The notes: generated by a model not told the origin, from the sequence alone. A stretch of DNA of 55,831 bases from Rhizophlyctis rosea (GCA_027596075.1 JADGJC010000275.1:1-55831); one strand, 5' to 3'. Counted from the first letter of the stretch, positions 36,401 through 52,789 are shown. Program-made: numbers and translations.

Positions 36401-39028
36401 AAAGGCAAGGATTCTACAGTCATGCAAATCAGGGCGATATCAGCTTCGTTACTGTCAAAGGTAACGTGTCAAATTTGTCTATGCAGAGGACTATGTGTCG
36501 CCCGCCGTCTCCGTCAAAAAGCCGTCCGTGTTGTACCCTCAGAGTGGTAAACAACCATGCTGTTGAGCGTTTTCGTGTGGTCGGAACTTTGACAGGAAGG
36601 ACAACTGATCCTCGGAAAAGTTCGAAAAGTTCGGAAGCCCTACTGGCGCACTAACGAAAAAAGAGTATGTATTGTCACCGATTGTAACACGCGGAGCAAC
36701 GGTTGAGGAACTCCTTGCATTTCCGACCAACTTGGCTCACTTTGACGGCACCATCTCCAAAAAAATCCATTCGACGGTCTTTTTGGTTCAAAAAGTCGTC
36801 TAGATTTTAGCGATCGCGTTTACCACCTTCACCTCCTTTGCATCTTCCGTGAAGATGCACGGGGCGACCTGTAGGGTATTGCATCGTCCATATTGCCAAT
36901 ACGAAAGTCTCCACAATGTGGAGACGTCGGTCCCTGGAGAAGATCTACATGCCGTCTCTGGCTGTTTGATCATCACAGGGCCTGATGTCCGGGGGGGAAG
37001 ATGTGTTTCGTGCTTCAATCTTCCAGCACACCACAGAAACGGAATGTTATCCATTTCCAAGCTCGTGCCATATATCTGTGAACGCCCGAGGTGATAGAGG
37101 GCACTCCTTTTGCATGAAGAAAAATCAGTACAGGAGCCGGAACCTTGCGTTACATGGTTTCTTGGGTTTGTGAGTTGTAAAAAAGTGGTATCGATTCTGT
37201 TAGACCTCATTCAGAATAACTTCATCAAACAGTGCTGACGACCAGTGCCATGGCCTCCGTTTTCTCTTTGCAAGCAGGCAACGCGATCAGGCCTTGGATG
37301 ATCAAGCTTCAGAACCGTTTTTCATACTTGCCTTTCAATCTAATGCTGGAAAAAAGGCCGAGCGAACTCGCAGGGGACCAAATCGGCGGCGGATCTCCTT
37401 CATGACGGTTGAGTCGGGTGCCAAAGTACAGAGGTGTTTGGCTGTGCTAACTCAGTCCTGTGGTCTAGAGGGGTATGAATGTCTTTTCACGCTGCCTGAA
37501 AAATATAAAGCTGCTGTAACTTGGTTTCACGCACGTTGACGCCTCTTACCCTGCGATATCCAGAGACAATTTGATGCGTTTGTTTCGATCTTTCTGCGTC
37601 GATTTACGCGATCAGTTTTTTGCCGTAACTGGCGCGATCCAGCCGAAAAAGTTACACTTCAGACAGGGACAACTGCTGCACATCGCACCTTCACGTCATC
37701 CAAACATCGGTGAGCTTTTTGTAATTTGCGCGCGCTCCTACGAATTTGCAAAGGCTTTTGCAGGTTCAAAGAATTGGTCGGTTGAGCGCGCCGTAAAAAT
37801 GAAATGGCAAAACCTTTGTGATTACGAAATCCAAAGCTTGTGCCCAGAATCGCAGTACGTTCGAAGACAGAGGAAGATGACTTTGATCCTCTAGGCGTAT
37901 TTTGATGGCTATGTACAGAAAGGAGCGAGCTGTCGGAAAAACTTTCATAAAAATTGAAAGATTGCAGAAGGCAAACATTGCCATCGCGCCGGTTCTCTGA
38001 AAAGGCCGACTTCATGTGGTTGTTTGAGAAGGTACTGCGTCGAAGCATACTACGACGAGGACTATTTGGGAGGATTGCGGCGGGTAAGTGAGAATGCGAG
38101 CTAAAATCAGACAATTTTTTTGGACGTCGGAAAGGTGGGTCGCTCAAAGCAAGCGGGAAGTCCTGACACTCCTCGTGGTCAACCGCGTGAGTTGCTATTG
38201 CGGAGGAAGTTGTTTTTAGTGCACGTAAACCGACTGGCACATTTGAATTGCTAATGCAACCCCACGTCTGAGGTCTTACACCACTTTTTCGTATGTTGGT
38301 ATGGTCATAAGAAAACCCGGCTGACACCATCGTCTCATATTGCCGTGTGGACTTCGTTCAAGTGGGGCCCGGGTGGACCATTTCTGGGAAAATGAATCAC
38401 ATCTGAAAAGGCAAATCAATGAAAGTGCTCTGTGCATTCGAGGCGACAATTTCTGTTCCGAAATGTCGATGCGTTTGTGGGCGTCGCTCCTCTTTTCTGA
38501 ACTTCAGAGAGAGGCTGACATCTAAGTCATCAATCACTGATAGGATCAACTGGCCCGGTCCCAAGCCACTCAAACAATATGCCAAAAACTTGGTGGCGAG
38601 TTATCCCAAAGATGTTGCTGTGCGCCAAAGGTAACACACCAATGAGTCGAAAACCTTCCGCCCGGAGTGCGACCAGGAACCACCTCTGCCGGTTGAAGGA
38701 GATGCTCGGTGCGGCAAGCTGAGTCATTACAAAACCTCTTCCTCCACAGAGTCCGCACTCGTTAGGAATGGGAACGGTTGTGATGGCCGTCAAGCCAGTC
38801 CCATCCAGTATGAAGGGCGAGCTCAAGGAAAGTATGAATTTTGACACCATGAAACCAAAATGGTGGCAACATCCAGGGAAGAGGGTACGTTTGGTACGTT
38901 TATCCCGCTTCATGACCGACTCGCCACCGACATATGAAGTGTGGTATGCACATCGCTTGGCGACCGGAATCGATGTCAGGAGGTGTATTTGACAAGGCCG
39001 CGGACGGCAAGAGGCCAATGACAAAAAG
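33473..39028. other. Long gene-poor stretch (5.5 kb)
   Basis: This lies between the recombinase-like gene and the pectate lyase. Open frames are short and unrecognised. The longest is 223 codons on the minus strand (37659-38330), Ser/Arg-rich, with no family resemblance and random-looking codon use. A 93-codon plus-strand frame at 34522-34803 is similarly uninformative. I found no RNA gene or terminal repeats. The stretch may contain decayed sequence. Confidence 0.4.
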
Positions 39029-39035
39029 TATAAAT
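39029..39035 (+). promoter_or_regulatory. TATA box of the pectate lyase gene
   Basis: TATAAAT lies about 90 nt upstream of the pectate lyase ATG, and a CCAAT motif sits at 39015-39019. Both positions fit a fungal core promoter. Confidence 0.55.
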
Positions 39036-39124
39036 GTCATCAGGAACTGTGAGCAGCGGTGTGCTTTTCGCATGAACCGATAACCCCCAATTCGCATCAT
39101 TCAATACCCGATCAACCTCAGACC

Positions 39125-40112
39125 ATGCAACTTACCCAAGCTCTTGCCGTCGCGGTCCTCGCCATCCCGTCCGTAATGGGCGCGGTCATTACTACCTTCC
39201 CGACTGCTAAGGGCACTGTCACTAGGTTCGTTGCAGCCATTGATAGACTCGTCGGTCCATAATTCATACCTCTCCATCTCCGTTTGAACCTCACAGCGGC
39301 GCATACATCACCGTAAAGGCCGGCCAAACATATGACGGTGGCATGAAGCGTTTCGGTAAATGGCAGTTGCATCATCCCATCATGGTTGGCACATCCTCCC
39401 ACTCACAAACCTTACTCCACCACAGACCGCGGCAGCGGAGCATGCTCATCAGGAGAGGGTGGTCAAAAGGATGCGGTATTTGTCCTCGAGAAGGGTGCGA
39501 CGTTGAAGAACGCTATCATTGGCAAGAACCAGGTGCGTTGCAATTCATCGTGGCTTATTTCGGGCTCTTTCTTTTTCCTCCACCCTGAAGTCTAACCTCC
39601 ACATCGGACTTTTACAGAAAGAAGGCGTCCACTGCCTAGACGGCTGCACCATCGACAACGTCTGGTGGGAAGACGTCTGCGAAGACGCCTTGACCGTCCT
39701 CGGATCTGGCGGTGCCAAAGTCACAAACTCAGGCGCCAAGAACGGTGACGACAAGATCATTCAGCACAATGGCTCAGGGACCGTCAATGTCAACGGGTTC
39801 TACGTCGACACTTTCGGCAAGTTGTACCGATCTTGCGGAAACTGCAAGACGCAGTATAAGAGGAGCGTTGTGTTGAACAATATTGTTGCGAAGAATGGAT
39901 TGAACTTGGTTGGTGTTTTCAGGAAGCAATCATTCATCAGCGATGAAGCCTTGGCTAATACCCTTTTTTTCCATCAACAGGTCGGGATCAACCAAAAATA
40001 CGGTGACACGGCTAGCATCAGCAACGCTCAGCTCACCAATGTGAAAGTAAAGTGTCAAGTCTATGATGGCAATAACTCCGGGGCGGAACCCAGCAAAGTC
40101 GGGACTTGCTAG
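39125..40112 (+). CDS. Secreted pectate lyase, polysaccharide lyase family 3
   Basis: Proposed exons: 39125-39225, 39297-39355, 39426-39532, 39618-39908, 39981-40112. They total 690 nt and encode 229 aa, the usual PL3 size. The signal peptide is [21 protein letters not shown]3 hallmarks follow in order: [126 protein letters not shown] and [11 protein letters not shown]. The enzyme cleaves de-esterified pectin by beta-elimination with calcium. The last intron (39909-39980) is 72 nt, a multiple of three, and contains no stop. The first exon of that pair would therefore read straight through if unspliced, adding 24 residues. Splicing is preferred because it restores the conserved LVGIN junction. 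Donors in this gene are loose (GTTCGT, GTTGGT). Confidence 0.95.
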
Positions 40113-41475
40113 ATACATCAAACCCATGTGTGGTGTTAGCTTTCTTTTCTTCTGCGGCCGCCAGAAAACAAGGTTTGCTGGACGCGTTCGAACATGTATG
40201 TACATGGCGTGCTGGATCACGCCTGATGCTAGAATACCATATGGGATGTCGTTCAAATTCATTTGCCATGTGTGGGTGTCCTAACAAGTCATGACCAGTC
40301 CAATCTTCACCCCCATCCCGGAATGGCCCTGCAGATTGTTGATCCCCTTCACTGTCATCCATCATCAACATCAAGCAGTTTCTTAGTGATAGCGCCAGCC
40401 CCAGAAAGTCCAAAACACTTTCTTCAACCGCATCGCCAAGCCCTGAAGAGCTGCTGTGGTTCACAGCATCCTCTCATCGACCAGCAGGCACGTTCTTTTG
40501 CCCATGAATTGTCCAGGCTTTGAACACGTCAGAACTACGAAAGGTACAACGAATCCAATGTCCCACATGAGAAAAAGGAACGGGTTTGCAGGATGATGAA
40601 TACTTTCAAAGACATGTAGTACATCACCAATCTGGAGGTGGTATGGGGAGGAGTTTTGTGCAAACCTACATCCAGTAGACTATCTTGGTTCATACCCTTC
40701 GTCTCCAGAGGCCAAATCTTGACTTATGCAAAAAGGGAGTTGACGCCGGAACCTGGATTACGCGATTCAACTACCCTGCAATCTGCAGCTGCGATGTTGT
40801 CCTTCTCCTCTCTATCATTGCAATCATCATGAGAGAACTACCAGTATCAGAAAGATGTGAACTCCGTAAATCCCTCCACCACTTCATGCTTTCTGGAGCA
40901 TTCAATCCCTCCACACACCACGACGGCCAACATCAAAAAGGCGAGAAGTCTACGCAAGACAAAGCAGCAAAAGCACCCATCTCATATTCGCGCAACACAG
41001 TTTGCTCCCCAACAAACAATGCAAAAGCAAAGCAAAAACCAAAACAGAACAGCAAATAAAAAAAAATACTACAACAAAAGAGGAAAAAAAGAAACGAATA
41101 CAGCAAAAAAGAACTATACTACACAAACGAAAAAAGATATACGCAAACACTTGAGCAAACATTCTTTCCCTCCTATATGCGCCCTATTCCCTCCCCCAAA
41201 TCCGAACACGAACCCCTCCCAAACCCTCCAGCCAAACGTCAACATCAACGCATAACAAGAAAACAACAACCTTTTTTCCCTCCCCAGGTTAAAAAAGTAC
41301 CGATGAAGACTATAGCTAGAAAGAACGAAAAAGGACCATGCTAGGAAAAAGAAAAAGAAGAAACAAAAGGCAAGAACACAGAAAAGAAAGAAAGATCGCT
41401 CTACCCTACCACACCTACCACACCACCCACCCCTTCTCCGAACAACAACTCCCTCACAAAAACCCCTCCACCACC
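40113..41475. other. Convergent intergenic region (3' ends of pectate lyase and PABP)
   Basis: No supported gene lies here. The part from about 40950 to 41330 is very A-rich on the plus strand, so it is U-rich in the PABP 3' UTR orientation. Small frames there are compositional artefacts. Confidence 0.5.
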
Positions 41476-44198
<2,723 letters not shown>

Positions 44199-44260
44199 TT
44201 TGTGTATTTTTTGGGTTTTTGGTGTGGGGGTTTTTTGTTGTGGGTTTGTGGTGGGGTTTT
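44199..44260 (-). promoter_or_regulatory. A-rich 5' leader of the PABP mRNA
   Basis: On the mRNA strand the 62 nt before the ATG are almost only A and C, with repeated A5-A6 runs. A-rich leader tracts are known to let PABP bind and repress its own mRNA in animals. The same control here is an inference from composition. Confidence 0.5.
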
Positions 44261-44351
44261 CTGCAAGTTGATATGAGTCCAGAAGGTGTCAAGAAGGGTT
44301 GCTATGTGTGAAAAGCTGTGATAGTAAACAACCCACACAGCGCACACTTAC
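44261..44351 (-). other. Probable 5'-UTR intron of the PABP gene
   Basis: On the minus strand a consensus donor GTAAGT (starting at 44351) and an acceptor TTGCAG (ending at 44261) bound 91 nt. The upstream TATAAAA at 44437-44443 would place the transcription start about 50-60 nt before the donor. A closer TATAAAA (44371-44377) would put the start inside the intron, so it is less likely to be used. Confidence 0.5.
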
Positions 44352-44436
44352 GAGATTTGGTTTTTTTGATTTTTATATGCGGGGGAGCAAAAAGAAGATG
44401 CACGAAAACGGAAAGAGAAAAGTGTGTTTTTTTTTC

Positions 44437-44443
44437 TTTTATA
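44437..44443 (-). promoter_or_regulatory. Candidate TATA box of the PABP gene
   Basis: The minus strand reads TATAAAAG about 240 nt upstream of the PABP start codon. This is compatible with the proposed 5'-UTR exon and intron. The surroundings are T/A-rich. Confidence 0.4.
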
Positions 44444-47400
44444 GTGCGTAAAAAAAACGAACACCAAGCGTCGTTCGAGAGATCAAGATCGAGGATCTAC
44501 CGAAATTCAAGAAAGATAATCACAATGAAGGACTCTTTCTACGAAATAACTGAGAGCTAGGTGCCGAAACGGGGTCGACCGAGAGTATTTTTTTTGGGTT
44601 TTTATGTATGTTTAGGGGGAGGGAGCCGGAACGTCTTTCAACGTAACCGAGCTTTCAGGCTTATTTGCTAGAAGCAAATGGGTGGGAACACGAAGGACGG
44701 GTTGGGAAGGAAAGGACAGAGGGGCCTGCGGGTAGTGTCTCCGCTTTTATTGGTTTTTTTCTGTGTGGCCAGTCGGATTGAAGATCAGATGGTTGCTGCG
44801 CCACATATTGAGCGCCTCGATTTTCCCATTCCCACGCTCTCATTGATGGGGCGGAATGGGGCCCAGTTTTCATTCAAGGTCGCCAGTCACATGCGAAAGT
44901 GAAAGTCGGTGGCACAGTCCAGTGGTGAATCACAGGCAATCCAACGTCCGCGCCCCCGGACTTCCCCTCGTTGGGATGACGTAATAGCGAAGAGAAATTG
45001 ACATTTGATGGCACCGTCACCAAGCCACATCAAACCCAAGGGTCCATGTTGATTTTGCGTTGACGTAACACTCGGCGTCAATGCCCCTCACGGGATCCCA
45101 TGTGGCAGGAAGTAGCCAGCAAATGGTAGGAGGTCTAGCTAAGGATGGAGGCTGTAATAGCCTTGCTCTGCCCGGTCCAAGTACCTATTTCCATGTCGAA
45201 ATGGAAACGTTCATCAACGCCAACAGTTCAGATTTTTAACCTTGGTTTCGGAGACGCAGTCGTTTCAGAGAACCCGCAACCAGTCTGACAATCACCGTCA
45301 AAGAGTTTTCAGAGGGTCCGCCAGATTCTGATAGCAAACAGGTGACTCGCTTATTAGTTGTTTCATTGGGCGAACAGAATCTATCTCCTAAAAAACATCT
45401 AGTCATCACCAAACCGTCTTCGCAAAGTTACTCGATGCTTTGGCAGCAAGGCGGTGGTCAAAAAGAGGGCAACCAGATACGAAACGCATGACTGTGTGGC
45501 GAATATTCACCTTCACTCGTCCACCAACCGCTTGTCCTTCAGGTGTGAGATCCCGGTTACTTATGATCGTCTAATATTTGTACAGACAATCTCACATGCA
45601 GTGTCCCCTTGCCAGGCGCACGTATCGTATTAACTCCAGAGTAGCTGTCACAGACATTTGGCAATGCTGTCGACTGGAGCTGACTTGGAAATACGTCATG
45701 GCTACCCATCATTTCGCTGCCGCAACCAGAAGTCTATGCTTTCTCATTACAATTTCGTGCTCATTTGACCCAAACTTGAAAGTCTCATATGACCGCCTCT
45801 TCACCTTTGATTACTGCCGCATTGACATCCTCTCCTTAACTTTTCACCATCTTCGGCAAGCTCTTGTCATGCCTGGAAGCTTGCCAAATGAATGAAGACC
45901 AAAGTCATGAGAAGGAAACAAAAGGCGCGTAGTCAGAAGATGCATAGCACATTCTACATGGGCGGACCGACAACTAGATCTTTCGTAGAAAAAAGTCGCA
46001 AGTTCTTCATTGTGGACTCCATGAGTGCATCTAATCCATTCAAAAAAATGTTCAACATGAAACAAACAGGAAGAAGCGGGCTTGCGGCATGGCGTGGATG
46101 TGCACGGACGATGGCAACAATGAACCACAGAGACCGACGAATAGTACAGCAGCGTTGGAACAGTAGCAGATGCATTACGTTTGACTACCCCATCCACCAA
46201 ATTGATGGCGTATTTAAACAACTGGCGGGGATACCCAGTGGACCAAAGAAAAACACCGAAACAAGAGGCGTGACAACACATCCAAGTCGTTGCGAATGTG
46301 GTGTACGTGCTCCCAAAGCGAGCGAAGCAGGTGATTCGATTCCTTAATGAATAACCATATATTCTGTGTATGTGTAATGAATACAAAGATAGATCCTGCT
46401 TTGAAGGCAAGGGTAGAGCCTCACCCTCTATCACGGACTCCTCACTATGCTTTGGTTGACGGGGTTGAGTCTATGTTGAAGTACATGTCGCCCAGAAAGG
46501 ACATGTTTGGGAAAGGAGAGTTGGAGATTTTCCAATCAAATGTGAACCTACATCTGCCGGGTCATGTCTATTTGGACTGTTGCTTCAGAAGCTCCACCGC
46601 CACCTTGGGCGTCGTCTCAAATCTAATGATTGGCGGTCGCTGTGTACCCGTTTCCAAGTAGACTCTGTCAAACCATCACCTCTCATCGAAAGACTTCGGA
46701 TGACTGTGGGAGTTTTGACGCCATTCCTGCTCGCCGTGCGATCTGCCGATGTCCCGTTCCTTTTTTCCTGCTGGCTCTCGTTGCCTCCGCAAGACAGAAA
46801 GAAGGAAATCACGCGACCAACCTTTCTCACATTCCTGACACAATCAGTACGCCAATCGCGCGCCACGGCCATGATATGTTGGCGAAAAGCGTTTCAAAAC
46901 AGGGGGAGACGAAGCTGGAGCCGTTGGGTATATGTTTCCACTCAACAAGAGTTGCACAACCGCAATTTCATGCAGCCGCGGTAAGTAAACAACGGAAAAA
47001 CCTGCCGCCCAATTGTAGCGATGCCAACAGTTCGGGGGGTGAGCTTGATGTCGAATTGATGGCATCTGTTTCAGAAATTTGATATGTTTAGAGGACCGAG
47101 GGGTAGCTGATCTCCTCATCTCCTTGATGAGATTCCCTTGCTCGCCGGTTGTTTTTTGTCAGCATGATCTCGTGAAGGTTTCTGTCAACACTCTTCGCTA
47201 TGTATCCGAAAGGCGGTTCGTTGGGTGTGCTGCGCACCCAAGTCGCGGAATCCAAAGCCTTAAGAAGGACGAGGACAATATGAGCAAAAAAACAAATTTG
47301 GGATGATGTCAAACATTTAAGGGATGGACTGGACCATACCGCTGTGTGCCGGTGAGGAATTGTTATTTCAGCAGGAAGATGACGGAATGCGCAATACCTT

Positions 47401-50400
47401 GGTGATTGTCACACGCACCTCGCACTATCCATATGCGAGATCGTCAAATTTTTGTTGAGACGTCGAGTATCGGGCAACCCAAAGGGACATCTCTATTGAT
47501 TTCACTACCGTCCAGCGAGTTTTCACAGTCATGATCGCCGGAGGAGTACGTTCCTGGCGAAATTCCCTTTTTCTGGGCTCTATTTTGGAAGTGGATCGTA
47601 TTGCCGTATTTTCAGTCGTATTGATTCTATGAGACTCCTCAACGGACATCACTTCGAGGAGGGAGCAGGGGGGATATGGGGTGCGCACCCAATGCAAAAA
47701 AGACTGTGACAGGAAGTTCATATATGGTCAGGACCGGAGTACAGTCATCCGGAGTTCCAAGAGATCCATTGAATTCTTCCGACCAGCGACTGTGTTGCTG
47801 AAGTAAGTGAAGTAGATTTCCACCGTCAGGTTTCATCAATTTAAAGACATGAACCGCTTCTTTGTCTCTACCAAACCACAAACACGCTGAAATGTGGTAA
47901 ATACAGAGGCCGTTAAAGAACAGCCGTTGCATATTCATTCCTTCCTGGTCGGATAAATCTCATCCTTTTTGTGACAAAAACGCTATTAAACGGTCAGCTT
48001 TACCCAAGACCTCCAGTGCTCACCACTCAGGCCCAACATGGAGAGCAATGTATTTGATTTGGCACAGGGGCAAGGAAGGGAGGACGACCCTGGTCCCTTA
48101 CCTTGGAATGGAGCTATTTTGGGCTTGGAGGCTGTCCGACCGGGAATCGGGCAGGCCTGTCAATGTGGTGGGTTTTCTCCTTGTTTTCTACCTGATTGAA
48201 GAAATTCTCGTCTCCTGTTCCGTCGAATGGCCCAATCGTTAAGATATAACCTAGCGCAGTACTTGAAGGTGAGCAGGTGAAAAAAAAGAGGATGCGGGGA
48301 GTAAGCACATGACGGACGGATGCGTTTGGTCGTCATATCTTGGCGGTGAGGTGGTTTGGTACATCTTTTCAAATTCATATCGGGGACCGAAAAGTGACGA
48401 GCAAATGATGGAAGAATGTTCACATGTCAGTCCCGTCACGACTTGAAAAAGAGAACAAAGACAATTATTTCCTGATCTTTGCGGACTTTGTAATGTTTGA
48501 CTTATTTTCAGGTCACCAATTGATCCATTGCCACGTTGCAGATATTTGAGAGCAAGCGTGGCTTATGTACTGTCGTATGTCCAAACCCTGCGCTGCGAGA
48601 TCACTTCAGAAACAAGTTCGCTATCCTCATAGATTGTTCAAAAGTGCGATTACAAGTGGGAAAAACGTGGCTGGAGTGTTGTTCCTCTCCAACTCGCTCG
48701 GCCCCGTAATAAGGGATTCATTGCTCATCTTCTTTTTGTGCCTGCTTCTGAAGCTTTCTGATTTTCACCCACGAGGGGCCTTGTCGTAAAACCACCCCAT
48801 GATCGGACCTTCCGCCAGGCGGGATGATTTGAAACTAAAGACACGCTCCGAATGGCAGAAAAAAGAATTGCCAGGACTGTATTTGTGATGAGAATGGCTG
48901 AGCGCAGGTACTATCGAGCAGCCCAAGCAGCCCAGCACGTGCTGTACATCATGTCTGCCTGTGATGGTTGGTGAGATGGCGAATGGTCCCCGCCACCCAC
49001 TCCACCCCTCGACAATCACGGCTACCATAGCTGGGGAAGAGATGATCAAGGTCCTCCCTAACTTCCCTACTTGCACCATAGTGTTGAGCGACCAGATAGG
49101 ACCTCTTGGACTTGGAAAGCGGACCACACAGCTATATTTGGTGGTAGTAGTGGTACTACCTCTATATGAAATGCGCATGGAAAATCTGTGCGTTCAAAAG
49201 GTTCATTTTGCCGCCAATGTGACGTCTTTTTTCACCTTGCAATTCTGAGAACCGCCGTCCAAGCATTACGTCCCTCAGGAACTTTTCGTGGATGGGAAGC
49301 GCCGAGCTGGTGCATCCACTTATATACCATTGGCATGGAGGTAAAAAGAGATGTACACCTCCGTCGTCCGTAGCGTCCATGCCCAGCCTTGAAAACCTTT
49401 GTTGACATCCAGTGCAGCAGGGGTAAATCGAAATCGACGTCCTCCATCCGCAAAACATCGATGAAAGATCTATATTTCACGTACTTCTGATTCGTTAGAG
49501 GACCGAGTTGGCAGCAATGAGCATACAATGAGGAGATGACAGTCATGACGGCTTCGCCAAGGAAAAAAAAAGGAAATACGATATTGACATCCCGGCCCAA
49601 TGCGTTTCAAAGGCGATTGACGCCCGTGCAAAAAAATGTTACAAGAATGTATCGAGCACTTTGCCACCTGGTGTTGAGGGTGATACCATTCAAGTCCTGA
49701 TCCCATCGTTCCTCCACCTCGTTTGTTCTGTCCCAAATGGAGTGATCAACATAGGAGGATCATTCCAATGGAGTTACCAGCACCTCCCATCCACATGTCG
49801 CTCGCTGTTCATCCCACGATTCTGATAATGAAGTCAATGACCAGAGACGAAAAGGGAATTTCAGGAAAACGTCCGATTGTACACACGACACGATTGGCAC
49901 GGGCTCCCAGAATGTGCGGCTGTGGATGGATGTTGTAGCGACGGTAATAACGAGACGAGCCGGGACTGTGGGTTGGGATATCTGGGAATAGACGCTGTTG
50001 ATGGACCTGGCAGCATGCAACGTCGTTATGGGAGTTCGGAGTACATGGAGCGGAATGGCCCGAATTAAAAAGAAACTTATGACAACAGCTTGTACAATTC
50101 TTGAGTATGCTCATCGATTGCTGTGGTGCAGACTAATAGAGCAAACAAAACAGCATTAGCACCACCGCTTCTTGAAACGACTGGGTCACACTACTCACAC
50201 TGGACATTATCATCTTACTTCGTGGGCATTAGTGAAAAGCTTTTGATAACCGTGAGGCCGGGGCAGACAAATGCTTCTCCTCCAACAGGTAGTCCGTTCA
50301 CCCAACCGATTCCCTCTTCTGACCGCATCATTCTGTATGCTGTTGGGTGGCGAGAGTGCCAATGAGGATATCGACGCGATGGTTCGAGTCTGCCGAATGT

Positions 50401-52789
50401 TGACGTCCTCGACATCATTTCGCCGCAGGATAAACCATGCGGCAAAAAGAAACACATATCAGAACCTTTTTTGAGTATGATAGACGAGGACTGTCTCACC
50501 GCTATAGTTATGGTTGTCAAAAAACCTCATGTGCACAGGACTGAGATTGGTAGTCTCGAATTGTTTTTCCACCCAATTGTACGGACAGAAAATCACCGCT
50601 TTACCGGTACAATTCACCGACTCCGCCGTTGTGAGCAGATTTCTCAATCTTTTTCGGAGCGCCGGATAAGTCAAAAAAATCGAAGATTGGAACAAAGACT
50701 GTACTCATACAAATGAATGGTCTTGGCGATTCGGGTTGTATGTTTAGGGGTGCGGGTATCTGTGACTGAAGAAGGGTCAAAAGCTGGGCCTGGATTGGAG
50801 TGAAATCCGACTTTTGCGGCGTGTGTTGCTGTTTTCGAAAATAGAGCTCGTTTCCCCTATCAGCAGGGGTGGGACATATGCATGGGATGGGCCTTCCCCG
50901 CTCTTTATGGAGCCATCCACACCGATTGACCTCCTCGCCCCCTCAGTCGGCTCCTCCTTTTTTTGCCCACTCATAAGCTCAAGAACTTTTTTCTTAAAAC
51001 GCATTCTTCAAGCGAGAATCGGAAACCCCATCCTTTCGCCGAATGTCTTCATACATATTGAAGCTAGCACCCTACGGGGGGCATCAGTTCAGTCACCTGA
51101 TAGTTGCACTGAAAATCATCTCGTTGTGTGAAAAGAAAAGGATGGGAACTTGCCTCAGCAATTTGGTTTATGGACCGGAGTGACCGGGCGCCCCGTGTCT
51201 TGTGGGTTGGCAATCGCATTCGACATAATTCATGCAAGAATATTGACCCTCTGACTCCTTTGGAAGACGACGAGGATTGGCCAACCATGGCTGATGCCAT
51301 GCTTTGGACGAACGTCTTCGTCGAAATTACGATCCGTAGTGAGTCATTGAACGTATGACTTCCGGAGGAGTTTCGGATTGTGCATTCACCAATCATGATA
51401 CGAGTGTGCTGGCGTATCCGTTTTCTTCTGACTTATGCTTCAATGTTAAATCAATCTTTCACTGTCAATCGGATTGCAGCTCTCCAGCACGAAGGATGAT
51501 GAGAATCTTGAAGGGGCCATCTTTTCCGCGGAACATGTGCACCATGCACCCAGCACCAAACTTTGCAAAAAAGAGATTACACGAAGACGGCGGGGTATGC
51601 GTCTCGCGGCAACTGATGCCCGGAGTTTCTCTGGAAATTTGATGGTCGCTTCCTATCAAATTATCATGGTTCGACGGAATCGGACTGTCAATCCACTTTC
51701 ATTCACCATTCACAGTAAGTACAGTATTCGAATACTCAACCTCTCGGCTATTGCCAAACCATACACTCGATGAGAAGGACGTACGTGGACGTTAGGAAAT
51801 CGGGGCGGTTGCATGGGCATTCTCGGTTGCCCCAATCTCTTCCTTTTTCTATTGGTTTTTACAGGACCTTCAAACGTTTGTGTGCTTAACATGGAGAGCA
51901 ACGCATCGAATTTGGCATGGGGGTGATAGCTCATGTATTGAGGGAAGGACGTGATGAGAAAAGCAAAGAAATCTCAACATGTGACCCAAACGATCCACAC
52001 TGGAACCATTTGTTGCCCGTGGGGCATAATGGGTATTGCTTGTTTCTGAACGGATGATTCGTTGCGCTCAAAAGTCGCTGCACCCCAATTTGGGCAGGCA
52101 GGTTTGCACTCCCCAGATACGTTTGAGTGCTGCTGCAATGGAGTTATGATTGGACTAAATGGGAGCCGCTGGACCGTCTGATAACTCTCGAAAACGATAC
52201 TTCTCTAAATGCTCCAAATAGTGAATTTGTATAGCAACAAAATGAAAATTCTTGCAGGGGCTGAAAATGTCTGACAACGGCAGTGATGGACGTTGACTAA
52301 CTTTGACTCGGTGACACACTTTCCAGATCCTCTATACACCCATTGCGAGTGTGGAAATTGCTAAATCACGAGGTTTGAAAAGTTTACAGTTGCATATTGA
52401 TGTGAACATTCAGTCTGTGACATTTGATGCAAAAGGGGAGAGAGAGTCTGAGCCTGAATATAGTTCAAAGATCTTTTATGATGCAATTATGATCGTATAA
52501 TCACCTGGTAATGAACTTGCTCAGGAAGTTGATGGTGAGATGAGATTTTTGCGTTCCACCCCTTGTGGGATGTCCGCTGACCAGCCCGACCGGTTTGACA
52601 GATGGATGTGACTACGATTTGAACATTTTGAACGGTGCACCTGCTGCAATTGGCTGCAACAATCTAGGCCCTGTCATTGAGCAGAAAGGAAACGCGCAAT
52701 GACCATAGTTTTCTCGTTGTCCGCCCGTCATTAACCATCTGAGGGTATGCTTTTTTGCTGTGATCATAAGTGCGGGGTCTGCCAACCTA
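44444..52789. other. Long gene-poor stretch (8.3 kb)
   Basis: No gene can be supported. The longest frames are 196 codons (45844-46434, -) and 151 codons (45892-46347, +). They lie opposite each other and resemble nothing known. Composition is close to random and unlike the biased coding regions. One pair of related segments (about 48032-48067 and 51878-51913) suggests decayed repeats. I found no RNA gene. The stretch includes the PABP promoter at its left edge. Confidence 0.4.

Noticed and set aside
37659..38330. 223-codon minus-strand frame
   Set aside because: It resembles no family, has no codon bias like the real genes, and has no splice or promoter support. It is probably chance.
44371..44377. 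TATAAAA close to the PABP leader
   Set aside because: It would place the transcription start within the proposed 5'-UTR intron. The more distal TATA at 44437 fits better.
45844..46434. 196-codon minus-strand frame opposite a 151-codon plus-strand frame
   Set aside because: Neither has recognisable features. The mutual overlap and average composition suggest both are chance.
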